Below are positions 48,060 through 56,956 of a stretch of 64,000 nucleotides of DNA, in pieces (the first letter of the stretch is position 1; every line of letters begins with the position of its first letter). The translations under genes and the position numbers were made by a program. The DNA comes from Symbiodinium natans (Eukaryota > Sar > Dinophyceae > Suessiales > Symbiodiniaceae). The stretch is from the NCBI GenBank assembly GCA_905221605.1, contig CAJNDS010000779.1:1376001-1440000 (forward strand), written 5' to 3'. The notes beneath the pieces are model-generated. The model worked only from the letters and a program-made list of their open reading frames with translations, was not told the origin of the DNA and did no database searches.

Positions 48060-48105
48060 ACCCTAAACCCTGAACCCTAGTAAGGACTGTTTGCATAAGG
48101 GGGAA
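48060..48105. mobile_element. Family B right half fused to CCCTAAA
   Basis: CCCTAAACCCTGAACCCTAG is followed at once by TAAGGACTGTTTGCATAAGG and GGGAACATCCC. The left half of the element is absent. Confidence 0.6.
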
Positions 48106-48218
48106 CATCCCAATACTAGTAACCCTAAACTCTAAACCCTAAACCCTGAACCCTAAACCCGAAAGCCAGTAGTAGCGCGTAAGATCCCGGCATTCTTGGG
48201 GGTGTCGAGGAGTCGAGC

Positions 48219-48288
48219 ATGAGAATCTCGGAAGCCAAGGATTTGGATGCCAACTTCTACCACGGAGTGACTTTCCCAGAGGACCCGG
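48219..48288 (+). CDS. Possible first exon, GTTTAG donor
   Basis: ATG at 48219: MRISEAKDLDANFYHGVTFP, EDP, then GTTTAGGG. Confidence 0.55.
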
Positions 48289-48450
48289 GTTTAGGGTTTA
48301 GGGTTTAGGGTTTAGGGTTCAGGGTAAGACTCAGCGAAGCTGAGCAACACGAGTATGCAAGAATTCAAGTCTAGGTGCCATGTTGAGAAGTCCCTGAAGA
48401 AAGCCTGAACCTGAGACAGGGTTTATAGGGTTCGTGTTTCTCTTTCTGAG

Positions 48451-48555
48451 GAGTGGGTCACCAGCTTTCAGACCTTCTCCATTGACGACAAGAAGGTCAC
48501 ATTTGAGAAGCTGTTCAAGTCCCTGGACCAGCAGGACTCTTGCAGTAGCTCCTAA
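48451..48555 (+). CDS. Terminal exon
   Basis: After TTCTCTTTCTGAG, 34 codons EWVTSFQTFSIDDKKVTFEK, LFKSLDQQDSCSSS and TAA at 48553. Strong coding composition, unknown family. Confidence 0.65.
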   Translation, partial: EWVTSFQTFSIDDKKVTFEKLFKSLDQQDSCSSS

Positions 48556-49281
48556 TCCCAGGGTTTAGGGTTTAGGGTTTAGGGTTTAGGGTTTAGGGTT
48601 TAGGGTTTCTAGCCCTTGAAAGCATGGGAAGGGTGGAAGGGCTCAGTTCAAGACCAGGATGTATAGGGATGTCTTATGTGTAGCAGGGCTTCAGGGTGTT
48701 TAGGTTAGTGAAGCGTGGATATGTGTGTTTCACCCTGCGTGCCCTTGAAGGGGGAGAGCCCAGCTTCTTTCCGGCCTGCTGTTGCCCATTCTGGCCCCAC
48801 CCAAACCCCGCTCCCTTGCGAGATGCCATGGTTGACAAACTATACGTTCTGAGAGTTTTCTGTGCTATTCCACAAAAGATATTTATGATTTTGACGCATT
48901 AACAGTATTAGTATATTCACTCACAAGCCAACATTAAAGACTTCTACTGTCTTTATGCCGCGGATATTTTCATAGTACTGACTATAGAGAGCGAAAAGAG
49001 CATACCAAATTACAAGCGAACGCAGTGAGTGCGTGAATCTAGTGTGTGAGTAAACGAACGGAAACAGAAGTATATTGGCGCGCTCACGAAGTCTTTTTAT
49101 TGCGTGCACCAACACTCTTTCACTTCAATAGTAAGCTTGAGAATTTTAAGTGCTAAAAAAGGACACTAGAATTGGGGAAGGCGAGGTGGGGCGGGGGCAG
49201 CCGTCCAGGCAGTCCCTCAACCTTCAACATCCCTAAACCCGAAATCCGAAACCCTCTCGAACCCCAGACTGAAATCTGCAG
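48556..49281. other. Probable intergenic DNA
   Basis: TTTAGGG at 48561-48608, then lower-GC sequence without telomere repeats. Frames at 48696-48902 (+) and 48921-49115 (-) have no supporting signals. This is the longest telomere-free stretch nearby, consistent with a gene boundary. Confidence 0.4.
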
Positions 49282-49310
49282 GAGCGCGGCTTGGTCCTGG
49301 GCACCCTGAT
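49282..49310 (+). CDS. Short exon candidate
   Basis: ERGLVLGTL between AATCTGCAG and GTAGGT. Confidence 0.45.
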
Positions 49311-49390
49311 GTAGGTGCGGAATTCCAAATTTCACGTGTCACACACGGGATTGAAAGCCCCATACGTGGGCCATGAAGCAAATCGCATAG

Positions 49391-49543
49391 GGCCTAGGGG
49401 TTACCAACATATCCCCCCAAGAAGAACCGGAGGTGTGGAGAAAGGGAAGCTCGACCCTGCGCCAGCCAAGAGGAAGCTCTAGAAACCGACGCTTTCAGAG
49501 CCGCAATGAGGTGATGAAAAAGATCCTGCGCTCCCTAGCTTGA
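49391..49543 (+). CDS. Large terminal exon
   Basis: GLGVTNISPQEEPEVWRKGS, STLRQPRGSSRNRRFQSRNE, VMKKILRSLA, TGA at 49541. Basic and serine-rich. Confidence 0.55.
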   Translation, partial: GLGVTNISPQEEPEVWRKGSSTLRQPRGSSRNRRFQSRNEVMKKILRSLA

Positions 49544-49621
49544 GGAACCCAAATCCCTGCAAAACTTTGAGAAAAAAAACCTTGACCCCAAACCCTAAAA
49601 CCCTAAGAGACCGAACCAGTT

Positions 49622-49674
49622 TGGGCATCAAATCATTCTGGGATTAGATACCCGAAGTTTTCCCAGGACCCAGA
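49622..49674 (+). CDS. Exon candidate before a family F element
   Basis: FGHQIILGLDTRSFPRTQ after AACCAG, donor GTAGGC, which is the start of a family F relic (49675-49760). Confidence 0.5.
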
Positions 49675-49762
49675 GTAGGCTCGTATTGCCTTTTTGTGTT
49701 TAGGTTCCCTTATGAGCCCCTTTAAACCAAAAAGGGCACCCTTGGTTATTCCGATTCGGTCT

Positions 49763-49846
49763 GATTTCTGGGTGCCGAACCACATGCATGACTTCGGACC
49801 CTCCAGTGATGAGCCATTGCAAGCTCAACAGAGCACGTTCACCTAA
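49763..49846 (+). CDS. Terminal exon candidate
   Basis: DFWVPNHMHDFGPSSDEPLQ, AQQSTFT, TAA at 49844. Confidence 0.5.
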   Translation, partial: DFWVPNHMHDFGPSSDEPLQAQQSTFT

Positions 49847-49874
49847 CAGAACCAACCACGGCCCTATATTCACC

Positions 49875-50078
49875 AGCATTTGCTTAAGCAGAAACCCCCC
49901 AAAAAAAGATTTCGTCGAAGGTCGCCGAGCTAATGAACGGCTCCTTCTTGCCTGAATTGGTTCTCATCGCTTAAGAAGTCCAAAAAGTACAAGATAATCA
50001 TCCCCATGTTCCCCTTGCAAGGGCGAATCTGTTTTTTTGTTGGGGGGGCGGGGGGTTCTTCAGCAATTCGTAGCCTAT
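49875..50078. mobile_element. Two family A halves around a coding-like piece
   Basis: Left end CATTTGCTTAAGCAGAAACC at 49877; right end TTCTTCAGCAATTCGTAG at 50075, with another arm (GCTTAAGAAGTCC) at 49970. Between them KVAELMNGSFLPELVLIA is open (49918-49974). Confidence 0.4.
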
Positions 50079-50083
50079 AGAAC

Positions 50084-50158
50084 ATCTCCCTGGGAGCCCT
50101 CCGCTTTGCCACTGAAGGCCGGGAAGCTTCCGGAGGAGGACGTTCAAGTTCATTTCAG
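50084..50158 (+). CDS. Exon candidate, frame uncertain
   Basis: After CTATAG: NISLGALRFATEGREASGGG or SPWEPSALPLKAGKLPEEDV. Both frames are open. Confidence 0.35.
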
Positions 50159-50465
50159 GCGGGGGCAGGTTCATGTGCTTGGGCACTTGGGGGCTGCTGG
50201 GTCTCAGTGTTCAGGGGCGTTTAGGATTTCAGGGTTTAGATTGGCTGCCGCAGTCCAGATGCAACAAAAACAGGTTTTGGGGGCCAGTTCTTGTACTGCG
50301 TATGGTTTTCGTTTCAGGGGCGTTTTGGACTTTACATCGGGGTTTGTGTGACGCGCCAGGTTTTGCGGGGCATAGGGGACTATTTTTTGGGGAAGGTTGT
50401 TGTGGTGCAGGTTTTAGGGGCGTTTGGGTTTTGAGGGGCTACTGTAGTTCTTGTCGTGCTTGGGC

Positions 50466-50520
50466 TAAAGATAAGGCATTTTTGGAGGCCTTGTTCGAGT
50501 CTTCTGCTTCACCCGAGACC
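50466..50520 (+). CDS. Exon candidate
   Basis: KDKAFLEALFESSASPE after GGCTAAAG. The G/T-rich DNA upstream (50220-50450) is low in information. Confidence 0.4.
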
Positions 50521-50754
50521 CTAATATACCCTAAACTTCTAACCCCTAAACCCGACCGACCGAAGCTTTGCAGGCCTGTTCGCGAATGTGAGAGCCGAAG
50601 CCCGACTCGCGAAACCCTAAACCCTAAACCCTAAACCCTAACCCGCGGGAGCGAAAAAAAACCCTCAACTCTAAACCCCAAACCCCAAACCCCAAACCCC
50701 AAACCCTAAACCCAACTACATTCGGAAGACCTGATCGGATCCCGTGCCCTTCAG

Positions 50755-50839
50755 GGAAATTGGCGTGCTGCTCATCCTGAACCAAGGAGGCAAGCGCCAC
50801 TGGCCCGACCCTGAGTCTGGTCTCTCAACCCTAGGGTTT
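50755..50839 (+). CDS. Exon candidate before a family G intron
   Basis: After CCCTTCAG: EIGVLLILNQGGKRHWPDPE, SGLSTLGF. Confidence 0.6.
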
Positions 50840-50947
50840 GTGGTACTTTACCGTAACTTTAGATCCTTACCTTTTTTGGGTTTATTGGGTTTCTTAATAA
50901 GGCAGCTAAAATTTTAATTTTTAGCTACCCTCCTAAGTGCAGCCAAG
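50840..50947 (+). mobile_element. Family G introner
   Basis: GTGGTACTTTACCGTAACTT to CCTAAGTGCAGCCAAG; 108 bases, GT start, AG end. Second copy at 56436-56545. Confidence 0.6.
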
Positions 50948-51001
50948 CTAGGGTTTAGGGTCTAGGGTCTAGGGTTTAGGGCTTAGGGCTTAGGGTTTCA
51001 G

Positions 51002-51110
51002 ATGCCGTCGATCGGCGAATGCTTGCTCTTGGATGGCAGCGAAGCTGCTGATATCGAGTGGCACCAACTCTGGGGCGAACTGGCAAGCCTGTTGCACAAG
51101 GGATTTATGG
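51002..51110 (+). CDS. Exon candidate, possible start codon
   Basis: Right after TTAGGGTTTCAG: MPSIGECLLLDGSEAADIEW, HQLWGELASLLHKGFM. It runs into a family E element. Confidence 0.55.
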
Positions 51111-51300
51111 AGGCTCCGAAATTTGGGTGCACCTTATTGGGGGTCCTTGTTATCAGGGGATCCTACTCTTTGGGGGGCTATTGTTGCGGGTCCCTATTTG
51201 TCGAAAACCCCCAACTGGCAAAGTCTCAAAATGATGGTCCGTTTGGGTACAGTACCCTAAATATTCGGGGCCGCCTTATGTGAGTAACCCCGAAGTGGAC
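51111..51300. mobile_element. Family E element plus related relic
   Basis: GGCTCCGAAATTTGGGTGCA, TTGGGGGTCCTTGTTATCAG; then AGTCTCAAAATGATGGTCCG with GGGGCCGCCTTA, which also occurs at 16255-16320. Confidence 0.5.
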
Positions 51301-51385
51301 GATTTGTTTAGAAGTTGCCATTTCAGCCCCCCCCCCCCCCCCTCCTCCAACCCTAAACCCTAAACCCTAAAGCCCTTTGTTCCAG

Positions 51386-51419
51386 CATTGGCAAATGGTT
51401 CAAATACAATGGCATGCAG
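51386..51419 (+). CDS. Exon candidate
   Basis: IGKWFKYNGMQ between TTGTTCCAG and GTGTCA; the frame stays open beyond (VSWRLKSSSCG). Confidence 0.5.
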
Positions 51420-51493
51420 GTGTCATGGCGGCTTAAGTCTTCCTCGTGTGGCTTAGGATTCCTAAACCCTGAACCCTGAACCCTAAACCCTAG

Positions 51494-51604
51494 CACGGTA
51501 GCAGGGCCCAGCCCTAGGACAAAACCGAGGTACAAGGTGCCCAACCTTTGTCAGCCAATCGATGTCGAGGGGTCGAAGCGAACGGTCAAAGCAGACCAGG
51601 CAGG
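51494..51604 (+). CDS. Exon with telomere signals on both sides
   Basis: Acceptor CCCTAAACCCTAG, donor GTTTAGGG. TVAGPSPRTKPRYKVPNLCQ, PIDVEGSKRTVKADQAG. Confidence 0.6.
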
Positions 51605-51659
51605 GTTTAGGGTTCAGGGTTTAGGGTTTTGCAGCCTGCAGCAGTCCTAGCCGTAAAGG

Positions 51660-51845
51660 GGGTCTAGGGTTTATAGGGTTTATAGGGTTTATAGGGTTTA
51701 TAGGGTTTCTAGGGTTTATAGGGTTTATAGGGTTTATAGGGTTTATAGGGTTTACAGGGTTTATAGGGTTTGTAGGGTTTGTAGGGTTTATAGGGTTTGT
51801 AGGGTTTTTAGGGTTTTGGGGGTTTTGGGGGTTTTGGGGTTTTAG
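51660..51845. repeat. Nonamer telomere variant (TAGGGTTTA)
   Basis: About 17 units of TAGGGTTTA with TAGGGTTTG and TAGGGTTTT variants toward the end. Confidence 0.9.
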
Positions 51846-51926
51846 GTGTGCGGTTGTAGCGTTTAAGTCTTGTGCGGCAGGGAGAACAAACCCTAAACCC
51901 TCAACCCTAAACCCTGGGGTTGCCAG

Positions 51927-51971
51927 ACCATGCCCGGAACATGCAGTTAGCGTCCAAACATATCAGGAACC
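51927..51971 (+). CDS. Exon candidate
   Basis: HARNMQLASKHIRN after GTTGCCAG. Confidence 0.4.
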
Positions 51972-52245
51972 CTAAGCCATAAACCCTAACCCTTGCTCAC
52001 TTCAAACCCTAACCATAACAACGACCGAGAACCCTGAGGGAAGCCCTTCTGGTAGCATGCCTTGTGGAACTTCGGCTTGGGTACAAAAGCTACAACCACA
52101 AAATACACATTACGGGAGGCTTGGGCCACCTACAAAAGAAAAGGTTTGGGCTTCAGGTGGAGCTTAGGGCTTAGCAATTTTTGGGTGTTTTGAGTTTAGA
52201 GAGGACGGTGCAAGCCACCGAGTTGACATGCAGGTTCGGCACGTG

Positions 52246-52300
52246 CTTCCGAAAATTAGGGGGTGCCCGTGTTGGGGGTCCCCATCAGGGAACCCTAAAC
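52246..52300. mobile_element. Family E fragment
   Basis: TTCCGAAAATTAGGGGGTGC and GTTGGGGGTCCCCATC. Confidence 0.4.
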
Positions 52301-52317
52301 CCGATCATATATTTCTT

Positions 52318-52426
52318 AATTATCGTGTTCAACACGAAGGGGTTCCAATGTCTAGCTCGGGCGGCACGCCTCCTGCAGACCATGCTTTGCTTGGCGACAC
52401 CTGCTCGCTTTTTTTGTCCGAGTGAT
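52318..52426 (+). CDS. Terminal exon candidate
   Basis: YRVQHEGVPMSSSGGTPPAD, HALLGDTCSLFLSE and TGA. A second frame (52181-52447) is open too; this one looks more natural. Confidence 0.4.
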
Positions 52427-52605
52427 GGTCTCTTCTTGTCGCTTTAATTTCCCTCTACCCAGAACAGGGCCCAAAAAAGAATCAAGATCGCTTTGGGTCC
52501 AGCTCGGGTACTTAGGGGGGTGATTTTAGCTTTATACTCTTTCAGGCTGCTGTCCTTACAAGTCTACTACTAGGGGGGTCATTTTAGCTTTATGCTGGCT
52601 AGTTG

Positions 52606-52720
52606 CCCCACGCCTCATCACAATTCCGAGCCCACATGGGAGGTGGTGGTCAAGCTCCGAAAAGCACGCCTCGGAAGCCAGTGGCCCAGTTGGGATGGTG
52701 TCGAATCTGCAGTCTGAGGT
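52606..52720 (+). CDS. Exon candidate
   Basis: PHHNSEPTWEVVVKLRKARL, GSQWPSWDGVESAV to TGA. The overlapping minus ORF is a shadow. Confidence 0.5.
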
Positions 52721-52746
52721 GGTTTGGGGTTTAGGGTTTTCCCCAG

Positions 52747-52822
52747 GACGTCTGTTTGGACTCGTCAGAGCTATTTCCAGGGCGAGGAGCCCAGGCAAAT
52801 GATTGATGAGTTGCCTCTTTAG
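52747..52822 (+). CDS. Terminal exon candidate
   Basis: After TTCCCCAG: TSVWTRQSYFQGEEPRQMID, ELPL, TAG at 52820. Confidence 0.5.
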
Positions 52823-52921
52823 AAATTCCTACCGCGCCGGCAGCCTTCAGGGAACCGTGAGGTGTTTAGGGTTTAGTGTTGAGTGTTTAGGGTTTAGGGT
52901 TTACTGACTCCTCAAGTTCAG

Positions 52922-53012
52922 GGCAGCCGTCCCGATCGTCCCTCAAAGGCTGGACTGACCTGACCGATGAGAAAGACAGGCACTGGGAGAACGACTTGAG
53001 GATGCCCTTTTG
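52922..53012 (+). CDS. Exon with GTTTAG donor
   Basis: After AGTTCAG: QPSRSSLKGWTDLTDEKDRH, WENDLRMPF; ends TTTTG before GTTTAGGG. Confidence 0.6.
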
Positions 53013-53097
53013 GTTTAGGGTTTAGGGTTTAGAAAAAAGGGTTTAGGGTTTAGGGCATGACGCTGTTTCTCTAGAGCTTGCCTTCCTTCTTTGCAAG

Positions 53098-53126
53098 TCA
53101 TGCGCGAACTAACCCTGGTTTGCTAT
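53098..53126 (+). CDS. Short exon candidate
   Basis: MRELTLVCY between TTTGCAAG and GTGAGT. Confidence 0.4.
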
Positions 53127-53174
53127 GTGAGTGCCGCCCATTAGTGCGCCCATGAGGTGGCAGATTCTCCGTGC

Positions 53175-53206
<32 letters not shown>

Positions 53207-53459
53207 GTGTTTAGGTTTCAGGGGTCCCTGGAATCAAAAGGGCTCTATGTGGCTTCGGCGCATACGCAGGGTTCTGGGGCGTTTGTTGGGGCCCGATAAC
53301 CCTGCGTACTACGCCTAAACCCTAAACGCTTTGTGATTCCACGGACCCCTAGCTCTAAACTTGGCTTTCTTGTGAGTGGCTCTTAGGACCTTAGCCTTTT
53401 GTGAGTTTGGAGAAACTACAAGAAGGAGCCGACAAGTTAGACTTCTAGGACGGGTTCAG

Positions 53460-53570
53460 AAGTCAGCCAAGAACCCCCAGACAATGTTGGACCTCCAGCG
53501 CTCCTCCCCTAGCCATGCAGAGCATGGGGTTGCTTGTATCATCTGCCGTTTATGCACAGCCCACTTGAGG
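53460..53570 (+). CDS. Exon candidate with cysteine cluster
   Basis: Exactly 37 codons between GGGTTCAG and GTCACA: KSAKNPQTMLDLQRSSPSHA, EHGVACIICRLCTAHLR. The C-x-x-C-x-x-C group could bind zinc. Confidence 0.55.
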
Positions 53571-53704
53571 GTCACAAGTAGGGCAAGAAAATGTTTTTGT
53601 TAGTTTTTACCAGAGAAAGTACTTGTAACCCCACTCTATAGGTACAAGGCCCTTAAATCGTATACACCCTAAACCCTAAATAAGCCCCTCAAAATGAACT
53701 TCAG

Positions 53705-53778
53705 ACAGCCGCAAGGTACCAGCGGAAGCGAGAATATCGCCGGGTCCTCATGCGTCCTGCGAGCCCAGCCCTCCTTAG
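53705..53778 (+). CDS. Exon candidate, basic
   Basis: Between ACTTCAG and GTTTTG: TAARYQRKREYRRVLMRPAS, PALL. Another frame is open. Confidence 0.5.
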
Positions 53779-53938
53779 GTTTTGCAGTTTCGGGTCCGAA
53801 GTGTTTAGGGTTTCGGGGTTAGGGTTTAGGGTTCGGGTTTAGGGTTTAGGGTTTAAGGTTTAGGGTTTAGGGTTTAGGGAAAAAGGGTTTGCTGCCCCCT
53901 TGATTGAGGTAATCTTCGGTGTAGTGCTTGCATTGCAG

Positions 53939-54010
53939 ATGTCGACCCTGGCTTGAGCTACCGCTCGTATATTTTTCTTCTGGGGAGACTAGCCTTGTCG
54001 CATGGCGCAG
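53939..54010 (+). CDS. Exon candidate
   Basis: VDPGLSYRSYIFLLGRLALS, HGA between TGCATTGCAG and GTATGT. Strong signals. Confidence 0.6.
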
Positions 54011-54105
54011 GTATGTGTAATATCGCGGCGTGGAGATTTTTTGATGTCAGGGAGTGTTTCTCCCAGCTCTGGGGGCGCAGACAACACGCCTGACCCGACA
54101 ATCTA

Positions 54106-54181
54106 ACAGTCCTTAATAGGGATTACAGTGCCCCTGTTATCATCCCTGTTAAGGACTGTTAGTATAAGGGGGGAGCATCCC
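54106..54181. mobile_element. Family B element, left terminus missing
   Basis: CTAACAGTCCTTAATAGGG to GGACTGTTAGTATAAGGGGG. Confidence 0.6.
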
Positions 54182-54198
54182 GACCCGACACCCCCAAG

Positions 54199-54271
54199 AC
54201 CCTTGCATCGGTCTACGGCCAAGGTATCCAGCACGGAGACCTCAAGGGAGCAAGCACGGAGGACCGCGAGG
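54199..54271 (+). CDS. Exon with GTTTAG donor
   Basis: TLASVYGQGIQHGDLKGAST, EDRE between CCCCCAAG and GTTTAGGG. HGDLKGA recalls the HRDLKGAN catalytic loop of kinases, but the match is too short to assign. Confidence 0.5.
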
Positions 54272-54357
54272 GTTTAGGGTTTAGGGTTTAGGGTTTAGGG
54301 CTTAGGGTTTAGGGTTTAGGGTCGGTTGGGAGTGATCCTGGTCTTGGACCTCAAGTA

Positions 54358-54470
54358 ATATAGGGGTCGGAATACTTGCTAATAGTATTCCCTTATGGGC
54401 CCTTAAAAAATACTATAATAGCCTCCCAAAACCCTTTTATAATGATTTAAGGCCCCTATAGGACTTAGTC
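54358..54470. mobile_element. Family I element
   Basis: GGGGTCGGAATACTTGCTAA, AGTATTCCCTTATGGGCCCT, to TGATTTAAGGCCCCTATAGG. Confidence 0.6.
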
Positions 54471-54590
54471 ATATAGTGCCCTTGTTCATTCTCGTTCTGG
54501 GTTTCCTTGCCAGTTTAAAAACCTCATCTAGGAACCTTGGTTTGAAACTCGTCTTAGGCTGCAAAACAGCGGGCAGTTGGGCTGCTGGCA

Positions 54591-55088
54591 GTGAGGTCGC
54601 ACCTGTTGTGGGTCGATTGCGCGGGTGCTTTATGGACACGTTCTTGCTCAGCCCAAACCCTAAACCTTACAGACCCTACGGACCCTCCAAGTCCTAGATC
54701 CACGGGAAGGTCCTCGTGCCTCTTCTGCATCGCCTGCACAGGGCCCTCCATAAGCCTTCAAGCCCCCACATCCTTGCTTGCTAAGCATCTGGCCGCAAGA
54801 GCTGCCAAACTAGCATCTTCAGAAGTGCAAGAACGAAGCAAGCATATGGCATATGCCGGCAGGAAAAAGTGCCACTTCACCAACAGCCAAACTGCCCAGA
54901 AGCATCCGGAAGCGTTCAAGCTCAAACCTGCCCCTGTAAGGTACGAGAACCGAGGCACGACATCCCTAAACCCTAAACGTCCCGCCCGGCTTGTAGCTGT
55001 GAGACGTACCCGAGCCAATCCCCATTTGAGATGTTACCATGTGCCCGTTGAAAATCCACTCATCAAGGACAACATCAGCTTGAGGTGA
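54591..55088 (+). CDS. Long open frame, possible multi-exon region
   Basis: 165 codons to TGA. The best part is LAKHLAARAAKLASSEVQER, SKHMAYAGRKKCHFTNSQTA, QKHPEAFKLKPAPVRYENRG. Two CCCTAAA units are translated in frame (SLNPKR), so an intron may be hidden there. Basic and helical. Confidence 0.45.
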   Translation: MRSHLLWVDCAGALWTRSCSAQTLNLTDPTDPPSPRSTGRSSCLFCIACTGPSISLQAPTSLLAKHLAARAAKLASSEVQERSKHMAYAGRKKCHFTNSQTAQKHPEAFKLKPAPVRYENRGTTSLNPKRPARLVAVRRTRANPHLRCYHVPVENPLIKDNISLR

Positions 55089-55210
55089 ACGAAACCTTTG
55101 TAAATTTTCCAGGAGTCCGGAACCTGGCTATAAAGCCTGACCCGATGAGCCCGCCTAAACCCCAAACCCGAAACCCTGAACCCTAAACCCTAAACCCTAA
55201 ACCCATCGAG

Positions 55211-55312
55211 GAGCTCCTGGCCGACATGTACAAAAATGCGAGCGACGAAGATCGCGCCGGTCTTCGAGATGCCATGCGCCGGCCCCAGATTCTGGGAGTC
55301 TGGGATTTCTAG
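55211..55312 (+). CDS. C-terminal exon, SGS-like
   Basis: PIEELLADMYKNASDEDRAG (frame open from 55205), LRDAMRRPQILGVWDF, TAG at 55310. The LF/LL-x-x-x-Y-x-x-A-x-x-x-x-R-x-x-x-x-x-A-M pattern resembles the SGS domain of SGT1/CacyBP proteins, which bind Hsp90 partners. The likeness is short. A CCCTAAA array precedes and a TTTAGGG array follows. Confidence 0.5.
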   Translation, partial: ELLADMYKNASDEDRAGLRDAMRRPQILGVWDF

Positions 55313-55314
55313 GG

Positions 55315-55378
55315 TTTTGGGGTTTGGGGTTTAGGGTTTAGGGTTTGGGGTTTAGGGTTTAGGGTTTGGGGTTTAGGT
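55315..55378. repeat. TTTAGGG/TTTGGGG mixed array
   Basis: About eight units alternating GGGGTTT and AGGGTTT. Confidence 0.85.
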
Positions 55379-55397
55379 ATAACGTTTTACAAATGCC

Positions 55398-55489
55398 CCC
55401 CCACCACCACCACCACCACCACCACCACCACCACCACCACCACCACCACCACCACCACCACCACCACCACCACCACCACCACCACCACC
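55398..55489. repeat. CAC microsatellite
   Basis: About 30 CAC triplets. Confidence 0.95.
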
Positions 55490-55839
55490 CTCAGTTGTAA
55501 ACAGAGTTATGGGGTCTGAGAAAAGGCCCTAAAACCCTGTAGTTGCTGTAGTTAAGGGGCGCTGGTTTAGGGAGTGCAAAACTCCCCAATGACCAAAAAA
55601 AACTCTCCATCTTTCTTCTTGGGTGCTGGGTAGGCAACCTTGAGCGTTTTATTTGGGCAACAAACCTGAAGGCTCTAAACCCATAAACCCCAAAACTGTC
55701 TAAATCCCTCAAGCCCAAGGGTCACGTAACCTTTTCCCCGTTTGGGGTTTAGGGTTTTGGGTTTAGGGTTTAGGGTTTCGGGTTTAGGGTTTTGGGTTTA
55801 GGGTTTAGGGTTAAGTCCAGTGTTCCGAGTCTTGTTCAG

Positions 55840-55967
55840 ACCACGACGCAGAGACGCTGATGGCCATTAAAGCGCCCAATTGCCCACAAATTCCGGATCC
55901 CCGAACCCTCTGCCCTGAGTTCCTGAGCAACAAGAGCCCCAAACCCCACCCATGGAGGTACCCTAGA
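55840..55967 (+). CDS. Exon with E2F marked-box-like sequence
   Basis: Between CTTGTTCAG and GTACCC: DHDAETLMAIKAPNCPQIPD, PRTLCPEFLSNKSPK. D-x-T-x-x-AIKAP...PDP is the hallmark of the E2F marked box (DQTLIAVKAP...EVPDP), found in cell-cycle transcription factors. No E2F DNA-binding exon was found nearby, so this is only a suggestion. Confidence 0.5.
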
Positions 55968-56068
55968 CCCGAAACCTAGACCCTAAACCCCAAACCCGAA
56001 AACCCTAAACCCTAAACCCTAAAGAGAGCAAGCCACCTAATAGCTGTCCGCGGCGGCGCACAGTTCAG

Positions 56069-56129
56069 ATCCCTTTGGTCCCTACAACTAACGGATACCT
56101 ACGAGATGTCGTTGTTTACGATAGAAGGG
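56069..56129 (+). CDS. Exon with GTTTAG donor
   Basis: IPLVPTTNGYLRDVVVYDRR between CAGTTCAG and GTTTAGGG. Confidence 0.55.
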
Positions 56130-56217
56130 GTTTAGGGTTTAGGGTTTAGGGTTTAGGGTTTAGGGTTTAGGGGTACACCCTTTTTATAGTCTACCTGGGC
56201 CCCCTTCACCACCTCAG

Positions 56218-56304
56218 CCACTCAAGCGCCTCAAGCTTTGAAATTTCGAGCGGGCGAAGCCCTGGGGGCCTCCCAGCCCCCGAGCCCCCCAAGACCCCTT
56301 TCGG
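56218..56304 (+). CDS. Proline/alanine-rich exon with GTTTAG donor
   Basis: TQAPQALKFRAGEALGASQP, PSPPRPLSG after CACCTCAG; ends TCGG before GTTTAGGG. Confidence 0.55.
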
Positions 56305-56347
56305 GTTTAGGGTTTAGGGTTATATAGGGTTTAGGGTAAGGGTTCAG

Positions 56348-56435
56348 CAGAAGGCGCGTGAACCGCGAGAAGAGGGAGGAGGATGCGCGAAAGGTGCGCT
56401 GGCCTGTCCTCCCCCAACTCGCGCCTCAATGCTCT
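56348..56435 (+). CDS. Basic exon before a family G intron
   Basis: RRRVNREKREEDARKVRWPV, LPQLAPQC; a GTGCGC after the ARK codons is an alternative donor. Confidence 0.55.
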
Positions 56436-56545
56436 GTGGTGCTTTACTGTAACTTTAGCTCCTTAGCCTTTTTGGGGTTTTTTAGGTTTCTTGATGAGGC
56501 AACTAAAAAGTAAAATATTTTGCTACCCTACGAAGTGCAGCCAAG
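56436..56545 (+). mobile_element. Family G introner
   Basis: GTGGTGCTTTACTGTAACTT to ACGAAGTGCAGCCAAG; 110 bases, matching the intron at 50840-50947 along its length. Confidence 0.6.
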
Positions 56546-56735
56546 AATGACACGACTAAGCTTGCATAGGTCCCACGGGCGTCAGGTGCTTCGGGCACTT
56601 GGGAAGGTCGCTTGGTCATGGTCTGGGGTCCTTGCTGCAAGCTCTGGGAGCGAAATGGGCCATGCGCTTCTCTCGGGTAGGCAAGAGTCGCTATGTCACC
56701 ACAGAATCGAGGATCATGGATTGAATGTACTAGAG
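56546..56735 (+). CDS. Exon region downstream of the family G intron
   Basis: Frame MTRLSLHRSHGRQVLRALGK, VAWSWSGVLAASSGSEMGHA is open; a smaller exon NRGSWIECT (56705-56735, CCACAG acceptor) ends exactly at the GTATCGG start of a family I element. Confidence 0.4.
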
Positions 56736-56842
56736 GTATCGGAATGGTTACTAATGAATGGTATTCCCTCATGGTCCCTTTGTGATTATACTAGAATAAC
56801 CCCCAAAACCCCATTCTGAATTATTAAGGCCCCGATTTTCGG
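56736..56842 (+). mobile_element. Family I element starting at a donor
   Basis: GTATCGGAATGGTTACTAAT, GTATTCCCTCATGGTCCC to AATTATTAAGGCCCCGAT. Confidence 0.55.
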
Positions 56843-56898
56843 CCTTTGCCTTAAGCCTCGCCGGGTGTATCGGTGGCATTGCGATGCCTAACTATATG

Positions 56899-56956
56899 CG
56901 CTGAAGGCCCTGGTCAGACGCAGGGAGATCATGGGTTTTTGTGCTCACTCTATAGG
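56899..56956 (+). CDS. Exon with GTTTAG donor
   Basis: ALKALVRRREIMGFCAHSI, ends ATAGG before GTTTAGGG. The acceptor is unclear. Confidence 0.45.

Noticed and set aside
54199-54271. Protein kinase catalytic loop (HGDLKGA)
   Set aside because: Lacks the R of HRD, the following N and any DFG or VAIK-type exon nearby; kept only as an unknown exon.
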